Assembly (NCBI GenBank): GCA_025363435.1
Contig: JANYDY010000115.1
Coordinates: forward strand, 1 to 64,000
Length of the DNA stretch: 64,000 nt
Origin: Betaproteobacteria bacterium
GTDB lineage: Bacteria > Pseudomonadota > Gammaproteobacteria > Burkholderiales > SG8-41
Direction of reading: 5' to 3'
Shown here: one piece after another, positions 8,559 to 17,682 of the stretch
How positions within the stretch are numbered: position 1 is the stretch's first letter
Layout of the letters: each line of letters starts with the position of its first letter
Position numbers and translations under genes: made by a program
The notes under the pieces: generated by a model
What the model was told of the DNA's origin: nothing
The model's database searches: none
The model's input: the letters and a program-made list of their open reading frames with translations, nothing else

Positions 8559-8903
8559 ATGAACATGCGAATGACGGTAATCGCGGCAGTGGCCGCGGTT
8601 GGTTTGGCGCTGGGCTTCACGGCAAATGCCGCCGGTGATGCGGCTGCCGGCAAACAGAAAACGGTGATGTGCGCCGGATGCCACGGCATTCCCGGTTACA
8701 AGACGGCATTTCCGTCGGTTTATAACGTGCCGAAACTCGGCGGTCAGCACGCCGGTTACATCGTTAAGGCTTTGCAGGGTTATAAAGCGGGCGAACGCAG
8801 CCATCCGACTATGCGCGCGATCGCCGCAGATCTGAGCGATCAGGATATGGCCGATCTCGCCGCGTATTACTCGGCCGACAATGCCAAGACCGCAGCCAAA
8901 TAG
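8559..8903 (+). CDS. Small periplasmic c-type cytochrome (class I, monoheme)
   Basis: A 114-residue exported cytochrome c. A signal peptide of about 24 residues ends at ANAAG. The heme site CAGCHG follows near residue 40 (residues CxxCH), and a later Met in SHPTMRAIAADL is a plausible sixth ligand. The shape resembles one half of the diheme cytochrome c4 or a cytochrome c-553. It acts in periplasmic electron transfer. A second, related cytochrome follows 7 nt downstream, so the pair probably is one transcript. Confidence 0.9.
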   Translation: MNMRMTVIAAVAAVGLALGFTANAAGDAAAGKQKTVMCAGCHGIPGYKTAFPSVYNVPKLGGQHAGYIVKALQGYKAGERSHPTMRAIAADLSDQDMADLAAYYSADNAKTAAK

Positions 8904-8910
8904 GACGACG

Positions 8911-9231
8911 ATGATGACGAAAATTATTTTGATTGCGGCGGCGCTGGTTTTCAGCGGCAGCGCGCTGGCCGGTGATGCGGCCGCCGGTAAGGGAAAAGCG
9001 AAAGTCTGTGCCGCCTGCCATGGCGAAGGCGGCGCCGGCATGAGCGCGATGCAGGATTTTCCGAAACTTGCCGGCCAGTACAATGACTACATCGTGCGTG
9101 CGCTCAAGGATTATCAATCGGGTGCACGCAAGAACCCGGTGATGGCGGCTCAAGTCAAGGACCTCAAGGCTGCGGATATCGCCGACCTGGCGGCATTTTT
9201 CTCGAGCCAGCAGGCGCTGGCCGGCAAGTAA
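8911..9231 (+). CDS. Small periplasmic c-type cytochrome (second of tandem pair)
   Basis: A 106-residue exported monoheme cytochrome. The signal peptide ends at SGSALAG, the heme motif is CAACHG near residue 33, and the candidate axial Met lies in NPVMAAQVKDL. It shares GDAAAGK and the PKL.GQ.......AL..Y pattern with the preceding cytochrome, so the two look like a tandem duplication. ATG codons at 8911 and 8914 are both possible. A strong hairpin terminator follows at 9246. Confidence 0.9.
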   Translation: MMTKIILIAAALVFSGSALAGDAAAGKGKAKVCAACHGEGGAGMSAMQDFPKLAGQYNDYIVRALKDYQSGARKNPVMAAQVKDLKAADIADLAAFFSSQQALAGK

Positions 9232-9245
9232 TTTCGCTGCACTGT

Positions 9246-9277
9246 AAAAAGCCGGGCTTTCAGTCCGGCTTTTTTTT
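9246..9277. terminator. Bidirectional intrinsic terminator
   Basis: AAAAAGCCGG at 9246-9255 pairs with CCGGCTTTTT at 9265-9274 around a 9-nt loop, followed by further T residues. Flanking A and T tracts let it work for the cytochrome genes on the plus strand and for nth on the minus strand, whose last codons overlap it. Confidence 0.88.
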
Positions 9278-9928
9278 CGCCTGTTTCGTTGCCGGTGTTT
9301 TTGTCTTGCCGCGGAATTCGCACAGATCGGCGATCAGGCAGGTCGGGCATTCCGGATTGCGCGCCTTGCACACGTAGCGGCCATGCAGTATCAGCCAGTG
9401 GTGCGCATGCAGTTTATAAACATCCGGCACGAACTTGAGCAGTTTCTCTTCAACCGCAACGACGTCCCTGCCCGGCGCGATGCCGGTGCGGTTGGAGATG
9501 CGGAAAATATGCGTGTCGACGGCGATGGTCGGCTGGCCGAACGCAATATTCAAAACCACATTGGCGGTTTTGCGACCGACCCCCGGTAATTGTTCGAGCG
9601 CGGCGCGCGTTTGCGGCACTGTGCTGTCGTGCAGATCGATCAATAGTTTGCAGGTGGCGATAATGTTTTTCGCCTTGGTGCGGTAAAGCCCGATGCGTTT
9701 GATATAAGGTTCAAGACCGGCCGTGCCGAGTGCGAGTATAGATTGCGGCGTGTTGGCGGTTTTGTAGAGTTCGCGCGTTGCCAGGTTCACGCTCTTGTCG
9801 GTAGCTTGCGCCGACAAGATGACCGCGACCAGCAGTTCGAATGGAGAGCCGTACTCGAGTTCGCCTTTCGGTATTGCGGTGGCGGCATGCAGCCGGCGGA
9901 AAATTTCTTCGCGTTTGGTCGAATTCAT
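9260..9928 (-). CDS. nth: Endonuclease III
   Basis: A 222-residue DNA glycosylase/AP lyase that removes oxidised pyrimidines in base excision repair. The helix-hairpin-helix LPGVGRKTANVVLN carries the catalytic Lys120, and VDTHIFRISNRTG carries Asp138, both at the E. coli positions. The four cluster cysteines are at 187, 194, 197 and 203, again identical to E. coli numbering. The C-terminus adds a short Lys-rich tail. In many beta- and gammaproteobacteria nth is beside rnfB; here a diguanylate cyclase gene separates them. Confidence 0.97.
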   Translation of the reverse strand: MNSTKREEIFRRLHAATAIPKGELEYGSPFELLVAVILSAQATDKSVNLATRELYKTANTPQSILALGTAGLEPYIKRIGLYRTKAKNIIATCKLLIDLHDSTVPQTRAALEQLPGVGRKTANVVLNIAFGQPTIAVDTHIFRISNRTGIAPGRDVVAVEEKLLKFVPDVYKLHAHHWLILHGRYVCKARNPECPTCLIADLCEFRGKTKTPATKQAKKKPD

Positions 9929-10221
9929 GGTTGGGCAATGCAGTTCCCGTGGCGTCGGTGAGCGTGGAGCGTAAACGCGCTGCGGCGAACTGACAACTGC
10001 GGCGCCGGGCTGACGGGAATGACAACAGGGCCGACCAGTCTTCCCCGTTTGGCGGCGCGCACTAATTCACGAATGGTTGCGCAGGATACCGGAGACATGT
10101 TTGTAATAGACTGTTGCAAAAGGGAAAAGTTGTTGTCTGCCGGAGTGGCATGCAAATTGCACGGTTTTACGCTGTAGCGCTGCGAATCCGGCGCGCGGGG
10201 GTAAGAGGGGGTAGTGCAAAT

Positions 10222-11091
10222 ATGAAGCGCAAAAGCAACCGAACAATACAAATCGGTTCGTACATTCTGAATCAGGATCGCCAGCGCTGGCTGACGCTGG
10301 GTACGCTGGCCTTGCTGGCGGTTGCCGCATTCGACTATTTCAGTCACTTCAAGCTGCATCTGGCTTTGCTGTATGCATTGCCGATATTGATGCTGACGTG
10401 GGCGGCAGGGCGCTTGTTCGGCGCACTGCTGTCGCTGATTGTCTGCACGATGTGGGCGGTTATCGACGTCACCGCCGGCCGCTATCTCGAAAATCCGAAG
10501 TTGCTGTACTGGGAATGGGGCGCGAGCCTGATCGGTTTTCTCCTGTTGGTGCTGTGCTTGAGCACATTGCGCCGCATGCTTGAGGAGGCGCATTTCCAGT
10601 CGCGCAAGGACACCCTGACATCGCTGGTCAACAAGGGCGGTTTCTATCAGATCGTCAGTGCGGAAATGGAAGTATGCCGGCGCTACAAGCGTACGCTGTC
10701 CATCGCTTATATTGACTGCGACAACTTCAAGATGGTCAACGACAAATACGGCCACCACGTCGGCGACGATCTGCTGCGCGTGATTTCGAAAACCATGCAG
10801 CGCAAGCTGCGCTCGTCGGATCTGCCGGGACGTCTCGGCGGCGATGAGTTCGCGATCATGCTGCCGGAAACCAGCGCCGAGGCCTGCCGCATGGTGGTCG
10901 AAATGCTGCAGCAGCGCCTGCTGCAGGAAATGACCGAGCACAAATGGCCGGTTACTTTCAGTGTCGGTATTGCAACCTTTACCCGCATGCCGTCGTCGAT
11001 TGAAGACATGATCCGCCAGGCCGACAAACTGATGTATGCGGTAAAAAACACCAGCAAGGGCGCGATCAAGCAGGAAGTGTTCGGCGGCTGA
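10222..11091 (+). CDS. Membrane-anchored diguanylate cyclase (GGDEF)
   Basis: A 289-residue protein with about three or four hydrophobic segments in residues 20-115 and a GGDEF domain from about residue 130. The active-site GGDEF is intact at residues 206-210 and the allosteric I-site RSSD lies exactly five residues before it, so it should make cyclic di-GMP with product inhibition. The start at 10222 is chosen for the GAGGGG at 10205-10210; the open frame runs further upstream. The 293-base region between this gene and nth holds no recognisable feature apart from the divergent promoters it must contain. Confidence 0.9.
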   Translation: MKRKSNRTIQIGSYILNQDRQRWLTLGTLALLAVAAFDYFSHFKLHLALLYALPILMLTWAAGRLFGALLSLIVCTMWAVIDVTAGRYLENPKLLYWEWGASLIGFLLLVLCLSTLRRMLEEAHFQSRKDTLTSLVNKGGFYQIVSAEMEVCRRYKRTLSIAYIDCDNFKMVNDKYGHHVGDDLLRVISKTMQRKLRSSDLPGRLGGDEFAIMLPETSAEACRMVVEMLQQRLLQEMTEHKWPVTFSVGIATFTRMPSSIEDMIRQADKLMYAVKNTSKGAIKQEVFGG

Positions 11092-11106
11092 GCGCCGCGG
11101 CGCTGT

Positions 11107-11721
11107 CTAGCGCTTGCTGCGATTTTGCACGATGCGCGCGCGTGCGCGCTCGATGGCGCGCTGCACGGTGCTGTGTTTTCGCGCTGCGGCGGTTTTCAGT
11201 GCGGCATCTTTTTCCGCAATCGCGCGGTTTTTCACCAGACGCAGTTCACGCGCTTCGTAACGCCGTCCGGCGCGCCGCGCCGCTGCATGCCGTTCGTCTT
11301 CGTCCGGCTGCGCAATGCCAACCATGGCGATACAGTCAACGGGGCAGGGCGGCAAACACAAGCTGCAGCCCGTGCATGCGGCGGTGACGACCGTGTGCAT
11401 GAGTTTCGTCGCGCCGACAATCGCATCGACTGGGCAGGCGTTGATGCACAGCGTACAACCGATGCAGGCCGCCTCATCGATCACCGCAACTGCGGGCGGC
11501 ATGGTTACGCCGAAGCGCGGGTCAAGCGGCATGTAAGGCGCACCGAGCGCAGAAGAAAGTGCGCGTGCGCCTTCGTCGCCGGCCGGCGGGCACTGATTCG
11601 TGCCTGCAGTGCCGGCCGCCATTGCTTCGGCGTAGGGTCGGCAGGCCGCGTAGCCGCACTGGCGGCACTGCGTTTGCGGCAGCAGCGCGTCGAGTTGTGC
11701 GATCAAAGCGGTGTCGGCCAT
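11107..11721 (-). CDS. rnfB: RnfB-like ferredoxin protein (soluble form)
   Basis: A 204-residue Fe-S protein. Residues 19-45 form the RnfB-type cluster motif ([15 protein letters not shown] then a later Cys), and two ferredoxin motifs follow ([16 protein letters not shown] and [16 protein letters not shown]), enough for one special and two ordinary 4Fe-4S clusters. The hydrophobic N-terminal anchor of canonical RnfB is absent, and no rnfA, C, D, G or E genes are near. A Lys/Arg-rich C-terminal tail follows. Such stand-alone forms are found in Betaproteobacteria; their electron partner is unclear. The start MADTALIAQ is chosen because upstream codons look non-coding. Confidence 0.88.
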   Translation of the reverse strand: MADTALIAQLDALLPQTQCRQCGYAACRPYAEAMAAGTAGTNQCPPAGDEGARALSSALGAPYMPLDPRFGVTMPPAVAVIDEAACIGCTLCINACPVDAIVGATKLMHTVVTAACTGCSLCLPPCPVDCIAMVGIAQPDEDERHAAARRAGRRYEARELRLVKNRAIAEKDAALKTAAARKHSTVQRAIERARARIVQNRSKR

Positions 11722-11848
11722 AGGGATGTGCGCGCAGGCGGTGCGTCGGTAGTGGAAGTGTCTGGCGATTTTAGCAGTGCGCCGGTTTGACCCGGCGCGG
11801 TGCGCATGATAGAACCCGCGCATACTGCAGTTTTTGGAGACTTTCCAT

Positions 11849-12895
11849 TTGGACATCCGGCTCGAACAGCTGACGCGTATCGCCGCAGTGACCTTGCTGG
11901 TGCTGGGCTGCCTGCTGGTGTTGCAACCCTTCGTCACCGCGCTGATGTGCGCTGCCATCGTCTGCTTTTCAACCTGGCCGTGTTACGACTGGCTGGTGCG
12001 GCGCCTGCGCGGGCAACGCACGCTTGCGGCGCTGTTGATGACCTTGTTGCTCATACTGGTCATGGTGTTGCCGCTCGCGCTGCTCGCTTTCACGCTGGCC
12101 GATACTGCGACACCGGCAATTGAATGGATGCGCGATACCTTCGCGCACGGATTGCCACTGCCGCCCGATTGGGTGAAAGACCTGCCGCTTGCCGGCGAGA
12201 GTTTCGATACCGCCTGGCGTGAACTTGCTGCGAACAAGGCGAAACTTGCCGAATTCATGAAGAAAGTTGCGCCACCGGCGCAACAGGGCCTGTTCAAAGC
12301 CGGCTTGCTGCTTGGCGAGGGCGTGATTCAACTGAGTCTTGCCGCATTCATCGCATTTTTTCTGTATCGCGATGGCGAGTCGCTGGTGGCGGCGACTCGC
12401 GAGGCGATGAAGCGCCTTGCCGGTGAACTCGCCCCGGGCTTACTGGTGACGGTGGGGGGCACCGTACAGGGCGTGGTTTACGGGCTGGTCGGTACAGCGA
12501 TTGCGCAGGGCATTGTCTCGGTGATCGGTTTTGCGATTGCCGGCGTGCCCGGCGCGCTGCTGCTGGGGTTTCTCACCTTCATGCTGTCGATGGTGCCGAT
12601 CGGGCCGCCGCTGATCTGGGGCGGCGCGGCGGCGTGGCTCGCGTATCAGGATCAGCCCGGCTGGGCGATATTCATGCTGGTCTACGGATTTGTCGTCATC
12701 AGCGGCATCGACAATGTGATCAAACCGCTGTTGATCAGCCGCGGCAGCAGCCTGCCGTTTGCACTGGTCTTTCTCGGTGTGATGGGCGGTGTGTTCGCGT
12801 TCGGCTTCGTCGGCATTTTTCTCGGCCCGACGCTGCTCGCGGTCGGTTTGTCGGTGCTCGACGAGTGGTTGAAACCGCGCACGCCGGTAGCTTGA
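11849..12895 (+). CDS. AI-2E family transporter (PerM/YdiK type)
   Basis: A 348-residue membrane protein with about seven hydrophobic segments. The N-terminal pair of helices, a middle hydrophilic stretch, and the C-terminal block with [19 protein letters not shown] and [18 protein letters not shown] are diagnostic for the AI-2E/PerM exporter family. A TTG start at 11849 follows a GGAG at 11836-11839; it begins [10 protein letters not shown]. The family includes AI-2 exporters and Na+/H+ antiporters, so substrate cannot be assigned. It is divergent from rnfB. Confidence 0.86.
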   Translation: MDIRLEQLTRIAAVTLLVLGCLLVLQPFVTALMCAAIVCFSTWPCYDWLVRRLRGQRTLAALLMTLLLILVMVLPLALLAFTLADTATPAIEWMRDTFAHGLPLPPDWVKDLPLAGESFDTAWRELAANKAKLAEFMKKVAPPAQQGLFKAGLLLGEGVIQLSLAAFIAFFLYRDGESLVAATREAMKRLAGELAPGLLVTVGGTVQGVVYGLVGTAIAQGIVSVIGFAIAGVPGALLLGFLTFMLSMVPIGPPLIWGGAAAWLAYQDQPGWAIFMLVYGFVVISGIDNVIKPLLISRGSSLPFALVFLGVMGGVFAFGFVGIFLGPTLLAVGLSVLDEWLKPRTPVA

Positions 12896-12916
12896 AAAAA
12901 GCCGCTGCGGAATTTT

Positions 12917-13645
12917 TCAGCGCTTCTGCAAAGGCTGCCAGCGGCTGTTGAGCAGGCCTTCGATCGGCTGGAAATTTATTTTGTACGCCATCTTGCGGCT
13001 TTGCTCGATCCAGTAACCGAGATACAGGTACGGCAGTTGCAGCCGGCGGCAGCGCTCGATCTGCCACAGGATGTTGTAGGTGCCGAAACTCGCACCTGCG
13101 GTGTCCGGATCGAAAAAGGTATAAACCGACGACAGGCCGTCCTGCAGTTCATCAACAATGCTGACCATGCGCAATTCGCCGTCTTCGCGAAATTCAATCA
13201 GCCGTGAATCGACATTGCTTTGCAACAGAAAGTGGCGGTATTGCTCGCGGCTGTCCTGATCCATGCCGCCGCCGGCGTGGCGCGCCGCCTGGTAGCGCAA
13301 ATACAGCGCGTAATGTTCGGCGCTGTATTTGAGATCGAGTACATTGGATATCAGCGCCGCGTGTTTTTTCCAGATGCGGCGTTGCGTGCGATTGGCGTTG
13401 AATTCGGCGGTGACGATGCGCACCGGTACGCAGGCGCGGCAGTGGTCGCAATACGGGCGGTAGGTAAAGGCGCCGCTGCGGCGGAAACCGGCCTGCACCA
13501 GTTCGCTGTAGACGGGGCCGCCGATAAGGTGGCTGGGTGTCGCCACCTGCGAGCGCGCCATGCGTTCCGGCAGATAGCTGCACGGATACGGCGCGGTCGC
13601 ATAAAACTGCAGTACCGATAGAAATTGGTCGTTAAGCGAGGTCAT
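12917..13645 (-). CDS. bpt: Aspartate/glutamate leucyltransferase
   Basis: A 242-residue tRNA-dependent aminoacyl transferase of the ATE/Bpt family, which adds Leu to N-terminal Asp or Glu and so marks proteins for ClpAP in the bacterial N-end rule pathway. The N-terminal [12 protein letters not shown] and the cysteine motif [13 protein letters not shown] are typical, as are [20 protein letters not shown] and YLYLGYWI in the catalytic half. Its start overlaps the end of aat by 14 bases, so the two degradation-tag enzymes are made together. Confidence 0.93.
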   Translation of the reverse strand: MTSLNDQFLSVLQFYATAPYPCSYLPERMARSQVATPSHLIGGPVYSELVQAGFRRSGAFTYRPYCDHCRACVPVRIVTAEFNANRTQRRIWKKHAALISNVLDLKYSAEHYALYLRYQAARHAGGGMDQDSREQYRHFLLQSNVDSRLIEFREDGELRMVSIVDELQDGLSSVYTFFDPDTAGASFGTYNILWQIERCRRLQLPYLYLGYWIEQSRKMAYKINFQPIEGLLNSRWQPLQKR

Positions 13646-14327
13646 TGTCTAATACCCAGGCTCCCGGATTTGACGGGTAGTTTACCAATTCGCCGAGTTT
13701 GTGCATAAACGCAGTACGCGGTATTTCGCGGCCGCCCATACGCTGCAGGTGCGCAGTATGCACCTGGCAATCGATCATTTCGTAGCCCCGGCGCTGCAGT
13801 TGGCGCACCAGATGGACGAGGGCGATCTTTGAGGCATCGGGCCGGCGCGTGAACATCGATTCGCCGTAAAACATGCGACCGATGGCGACACCGTAGAGGC
13901 CGCCGGCCAGTTCGCCGTCGATCCAGGTTTCGATTGAATGCGCAATGCCGCGCCGGTGCAGCGCATGATAGGCCTTGATCATGTCGTCGCTGATCCAGGT
14001 GCCGTCCTGCTCCGCACGTGGTTCGGCGCAGGCCTGCATGACCTCGCGAAAAGCGCTGTCGGCGCGCACTTCGTAGTCACGGTTGCGCAGGACTTTGGCC
14101 AGTGATCGCGTGATGCGAATTTCGGCCGGCAGCAGAACCATGCGCGGATCCGGGCTCCACCACAGGATCGGCTGGCCGGCGCTGGACCACGGAAAAACGC
14201 CGTGTTGATAGGCCTCGATCAGGCGTTCCGGGCTGAGGTCGCCGCCGGCGGCGAGCAGCCCGTTGGGTTCGGCGAGCGCCGATTGCACAGGCGGGAAAGG
14301 CTCTTCGGGTTGCAACCAGCGGATCAT
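13632..14327 (-). CDS. aat: Leucyl/phenylalanyl-tRNA--protein transferase
   Basis: A 231-residue cytoplasmic enzyme that adds Leu or Phe to N-terminal Lys or Arg, the other primary branch of the bacterial N-end rule. Motifs include [46 protein letters not shown] and FYGESMF. Length is normal. It is the first gene of the aat-bpt pair and both end at 12917, convergent with the AI-2E family gene. Confidence 0.96.
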   Translation of the reverse strand: MIRWLQPEEPFPPVQSALAEPNGLLAAGGDLSPERLIEAYQHGVFPWSSAGQPILWWSPDPRMVLLPAEIRITRSLAKVLRNRDYEVRADSAFREVMQACAEPRAEQDGTWISDDMIKAYHALHRRGIAHSIETWIDGELAGGLYGVAIGRMFYGESMFTRRPDASKIALVHLVRQLQRRGYEMIDCQVHTAHLQRMGGREIPRTAFMHKLGELVNYPSNPGAWVLDNDLA

Positions 14328-14387
14328 AACGCGCCATTCTACGGTCGTTATGACCGCGCGTGGTGGCGCTGCCGCGCGCGTTGTGGC

Positions 14388-15146
14388 TCAGTCCGGGCGG
14401 GTGTTGCCGCGCAAACGCGCGGCGTCACGGATGACGATCTGGCGTCCGTTGACGTTGATGGCGCCGGCGCTGATCAATTCGTGCAAAGTGCGTGAGAAGT
14501 ATTCTGGGGTTACCGACAGCCGCGAGGCAATGATGCTTTTTTTTGCCGGCAGTAAAACCGCCGGTGAGGCCGCCGGCCCCGTTGTTGCGCTGGCCAGCAG
14601 ATACTGCACGATGCGTTGGCGTCCCGACTGCAGTGAAACCGCTTCAAGATCGAGGGCGAGATTGCGTGCCTGTCGCGCGGCTAGGGAAGCCAGTGCAAAT
14701 GCCAGCGGCGCATCGCGCCGCGCGCGCTCGACGAGCGCTTCGCGCGGCAGCAGTATGACGGTGCTGTCGACCAGCGCCTCGGCGCTGGCGAAAGTAACAA
14801 TGCCGAGCAAGGCGGCGGAGAGTCCGATGACATCGCCGGTTTCGGCGAGGCGGATGACTTTGTGGCCGGTATCCGGGTTGCCCACGCTCAACGCAAGGCG
14901 TCCGCTGGCGAGAATATAGGGGCCGGGACAATGCGCAGACGCATCAAACAACCGTTCGCCGCGCGCGACCTCAAGGCGCATGGCGCCGGCGGCAAGGCGC
15001 ACCATCACGGCGGGTGCCAGCTCGCGCAAGGCATGCACAGTGCGCAAGGCGGCGGTGATCTCGCGATCGTGCGCGGCAGTTTTGGGCCGGGCATGAATCG
15101 GCGGCCGGGCTTCGCGCATTGCCAGCTGATCGTCGCGCATATTCAT
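14388..15146 (-). CDS. Crp/Fnr-family regulator, DNR-like
   Basis: A 252-residue regulator with a cyclic-nucleotide-binding-type sensor domain (about 40-150) and a Crp-type winged helix (about 170-245). The recognition region SRLSVTPEYFSRTLHEL resembles the DNR/NNR group of nitric oxide or redox regulators more than FNR or CRP. No N-terminal cysteine cluster is present, so it is not a Fe-S oxygen sensor itself. A perfect FNR-type box lies upstream, and its helix suggests it could recognise similar TTGAT sites. The signal is not known; a heme or NO role is inference from resemblance. Confidence 0.83.
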   Translation of the reverse strand: MNMRDDQLAMREARPPIHARPKTAAHDREITAALRTVHALRELAPAVMVRLAAGAMRLEVARGERLFDASAHCPGPYILASGRLALSVGNPDTGHKVIRLAETGDVIGLSAALLGIVTFASAEALVDSTVILLPREALVERARRDAPLAFALASLAARQARNLALDLEAVSLQSGRQRIVQYLLASATTGPAASPAVLLPAKKSIIASRLSVTPEYFSRTLHELISAGAINVNGRQIVIRDAARLRGNTRPD

Positions 15147-15179
15147 GCCGTCCGTCCGCAGTTCTTCATGGTGAAGGCA

Positions 15180-15221
15180 AGTAAACCGTTATTTGCGCAG
15201 TCGCCGCTTGATATGGATCAA
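15180..15221 (-). promoter_or_regulatory. FNR-type class II promoter of the DNR-like gene
   Basis: TTGATATGGATCAA at 15208-15221 is a perfect TTGAT-N4-ATCAA box. On the minus strand, 22 nt separate it from a -10-like TTTACT at 15185-15180, placing the box centre near -41.5 from a start at about 15173. The resulting leader is about 27 nt. Confidence 0.8.
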
Positions 15222-15263
15222 AGTGTTCGATGGTTATTGGCAGATGTCGCGCCGGCGACGGCA

Positions 15264-16466
15264 TTATGCCGCAGCCCCGGCCGGCATGGCCGGCAGGCGG
15301 CCGGTCAGGAAGTAGTCGAGCAGTTCCGCAACCGGACGTATCGCCGTGCCGAACGGCAGCGTTTCGCTGCCGCGGAAAAACAGGCCTTTGGCAACATCGC
15401 CCTTTAATGCATAAGCCAGCCGTGTATCGATGCAAAACTGGCCGGACGAGGCGTGGCCGTCGCGCAAACCGCAGACGCTCAGGCAGTTGAGGCCGGGAAC
15501 GCAGCGCCGCTGGTCGGCGTTAGCGTGCGCTTGCAGCGCTTTTTCACGGCGCAGATACCGTTTCAGCCACGGCGTAAGCACGGCGCGCGCCGGCAATCCT
15601 GCAACACTCATGAATTCAACGATGTCTTCGCGTTGCGCCTGCGCCAGTACTGTTTTGAAATTGATGTGCGCATCACCTTCCTCGGTCACTGCGAAAGGGG
15701 TGCCGATTTGTACGGCCGCAGCGCCCATTGCCAGCAGCTTGCGCAAAGACGTGTGCGTGTTGATGCCGCCGGCAGCGATCAGGGGAATGCGTTCACGCTC
15801 GATGCCCAGTTCGCGCATGAGTTCGCCGATGCCGGCCAGCACCGGTTCGAAGTTGTAGCGCGGGTCGTCGATATCCTCAATGCGCGTGGCGCCGAGGTGG
15901 CCGCCGGCATAACGCGGATGTTCGATCACGATGGCGTCGGGCAGGCGGTTTTTGCGCAGCCATTTTTTGAGCACGATAGCGGTGCCGCGTACGTCCGAGA
16001 GTATCGGAATGAGCGCGATATCCGGGAAGTTACGCGTCAGGTCGGGCAGGTCGAGCGGCAGGCCGGCGCCCATTACTATCGCATGTGCACCGCTTTCGCA
16101 GCTCTGCCGCACATAGGCGGCGTGTGCGGCAACTGCCTTCATTACATTAACTGCGATGGCGCCGCGGCCGCCGGCAAGTTTCAACGCGGCACTGATTTCG
16201 CGGTCGAGGGCGATGAGGTTGACTTGATTGAGCCGTGCGCTGTCGGTGCATCCGGCGGTGCTTTGCAGCAGGTCTGCATGGTGGTGGCGCAAATCGACGC
16301 TGGAGATGGTGCCGAGTGCACCGAGTGCGGCGACATTGCCGGCCAGGCGGTGCGCCGACACGCCGATGCCCATGCCGCCCTGGACGACGGGCAGCAAGGC
16401 GCGGCCGCGCAGCAACCAGCTTCGCGGCGCGGCGACCCCAGCATTGGTTTTCAGGGCGGTTTGCAT
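15264..16466 (-). CDS. Nitronate monooxygenase-like flavoprotein (NMO/2-nitropropane dioxygenase family)
   Basis: A 400-residue FMN TIM-barrel protein. Diagnostic segments are PVVQGGMGIGVSAHRLAGNV at the N-terminus, AIVMGAGLPLDLP, EHPRYAGGHLGA (with the family His region), and the phosphate-binding AAGGINTHTSLRKLLAMGA with VQIGTPFAVTEE. The C-terminal 90 residues include a CVPGLNCLSVC stretch. Known members oxidise nitronates with O2 or act as enoyl reductases. It follows the radical SAM gene by 88 bases and is probably on the same FNR-driven transcript, which does not fit an O2-using enzyme well. The ATG at 16466 matches the family N-terminus. Confidence 0.85.
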   Translation of the reverse strand: MQTALKTNAGVAAPRSWLLRGRALLPVVQGGMGIGVSAHRLAGNVAALGALGTISSVDLRHHHADLLQSTAGCTDSARLNQVNLIALDREISAALKLAGGRGAIAVNVMKAVAAHAAYVRQSCESGAHAIVMGAGLPLDLPDLTRNFPDIALIPILSDVRGTAIVLKKWLRKNRLPDAIVIEHPRYAGGHLGATRIEDIDDPRYNFEPVLAGIGELMRELGIERERIPLIAAGGINTHTSLRKLLAMGAAAVQIGTPFAVTEEGDAHINFKTVLAQAQREDIVEFMSVAGLPARAVLTPWLKRYLRREKALQAHANADQRRCVPGLNCLSVCGLRDGHASSGQFCIDTRLAYALKGDVAKGLFFRGSETLPFGTAIRPVAELLDYFLTGRLPAMPAGAAA

Positions 16467-16554
16467 TGCATGCCAAACCGCATTCTCACGGCGCGCCCGG
16501 TGCCGGACATTGATATCGATCAAGTGGCGGGCGATATTTCCGCCGCAAGGCGTG

Positions 16555-17511
16555 TCAGCCGTAAGCAATGCAGTTCTCGCAGACAGTGCCCCTGACGTCG
16601 CGGCGCAGGTGGGCGGCGCGCAGTTTCACGAAGTCGTCGGAATTCCACGCGTCCATGAACGGCATTTTGTTCAAGTCGCCCATGGTCCAGTGCGCAGTCG
16701 CATCGAAACAGCAGGCCGAGAGCTTGCCTTCGGCGGTGACATGGCCTTCGGTAAAAGCCGACCAGCAGGGCAGCGGTTCGCGCAACGCACCGATGCGCCC
16801 CTGGTTGCCGGCGGTCGGCCGATAGCCGAGTTCGCTTTCCCTTTGCGTGGCAAACGCTCCCATCGAATACAAGGGCAGCCAGTAATGCTGATCAACATAA
16901 GGCCGCACTTTTTCGTTCAGCAGCTCTTCCATCTTCGCCTGCTGTTCGCCGTCGTAGCGGATCGATGAGGCATAAAGCCCGGTCTTGTAGCGCCGGGTCT
17001 GCCGCAGTTCCCATGCCGCGCGGATGTTGGCGAGGGCGTGGCGGAACAGGCGCCTGGCGACGCCCATGATTTTTTCAAATTGCGCTTCGTCGGCGGCATT
17101 TACCGACCATTTGAGTGAATCGAGCCCGGCAGCCATGCATTCGTCGAGCGCCTCGCTAAATGCCATCGACGCGTTCGAGGTCAGAAAGACGTAGGGCATC
17201 TGCAATTCGCTTTTCAGGTAACGGATGCAATCAACCAGCAGACGCGGGTTCATGAACGATTCACCGAGATAAAAGACGCCGATTTCTTCGACCCCGGCGT
17301 TGCGCATTTCATGCGTGATGCGCTTGAACAGACCGAAGTCCATATCCCATTTCGGCTGCACTTCGCGCGTGCGCAGGGCGCAAAAGCCGCAGCGATAGTT
17401 GCAGCGCGGCGAGATTTCGATCTTGACGCTCTTCGGCGCCGGCAGTGCGGCGTGCTGATACTGCGGCGGAATGCGCGTGACGTTGTCGATGCGATCGGTA
17501 ATGGTAGACAT
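16555..17511 (-). CDS. Radical SAM protein with SPASM-like C-terminal cysteines
   Basis: A 318-residue radical SAM enzyme. The cluster motif CNYRCGFC is near residue 37, followed by the GVFYLGESFMNP segment and LTSNAS. The C-terminal part has CWSAFTEGHVTAEGKLSACC, MGDLNKMPFMDAWNSD and CENC, the cysteine layout of a SPASM auxiliary-cluster domain. SPASM proteins modify peptides, proteins or cofactors. No small precursor peptide gene is evident beside it. The start at 17511 is set by the FNR promoter: an ATG at 17550 would lie upstream of the predicted transcript start. Substrate unknown. Confidence 0.87.
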   Translation of the reverse strand: MSTITDRIDNVTRIPPQYQHAALPAPKSVKIEISPRCNYRCGFCALRTREVQPKWDMDFGLFKRITHEMRNAGVEEIGVFYLGESFMNPRLLVDCIRYLKSELQMPYVFLTSNASMAFSEALDECMAAGLDSLKWSVNAADEAQFEKIMGVARRLFRHALANIRAAWELRQTRRYKTGLYASSIRYDGEQQAKMEELLNEKVRPYVDQHYWLPLYSMGAFATQRESELGYRPTAGNQGRIGALREPLPCWSAFTEGHVTAEGKLSACCFDATAHWTMGDLNKMPFMDAWNSDDFVKLRAAHLRRDVRGTVCENCIAYG

Positions 17512-17548
17512 GGCTTCAGGCTTCCAGGTTGATTTGGCCGCTTGCATC

Positions 17549-17590
17549 ACCTTATGTTGAGGGCGCGGTCAGCGCGTTGATGTGGATCAA
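17549..17590 (-). promoter_or_regulatory. FNR-type class II promoter of the radical SAM operon
   Basis: TTGATGTGGATCAA at 17577-17590 is a perfect FNR consensus box. On the minus strand 22 nt separate it from TAAGGT at 17554-17549, a -10-like hexamer, so the predicted start is near 17542. This gives a 30-nt leader to the ATG at 17511. Confidence 0.83.
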
Positions 17591-17641
17591 CCACGCCGCA
17601 GGGCGCGTCCAGGCGCCGGCAATAACGAAAGCGCGAATCTC

Positions 17642-17682
17642 TTGATCCAGATCAAATCCTATTCCGGTCGCAGGCCTAAGAT
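17642..17682 (+). promoter_or_regulatory. FNR-type class II promoter of the first universal stress gene
   Basis: TTGATCCAGATCAA at 17642-17655 is a perfect FNR box. A TAAGAT -10 at 17677-17682 follows after 21 nt, and the predicted start near 17690 puts the box centre at about -41.5. It is back-to-back with the radical SAM promoter in a 268-base divergent region; the leader of about 90 nt ends in the ribosome site GAGGAGAG. Confidence 0.87.

Noticed and set aside
11722..11958. Upstream in-frame extension of rnfB
   Set aside because: The added residues have no RnfB-like anchor helix and overlap the divergent AI-2E family gene start.
12900..12946. AGCCGCTG / CAGCGGCT inverted repeat considered as a terminator
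   Set aside because: The loop is 31 nt and the right arm lies inside bpt with no T run after it, so it is not a convincing intrinsic terminator.
15453..16595. Plus-strand ORF of 380 codons
   Set aside because: Antisense to the nitronate monooxygenase-like gene, which has intact FMN motifs; this frame shows none.
17512..17550. Longer radical SAM reading frame starting at 17550
   Set aside because: It would begin upstream of the transcript start predicted from the FNR box and -10, so the ATG at 17511 is preferred.
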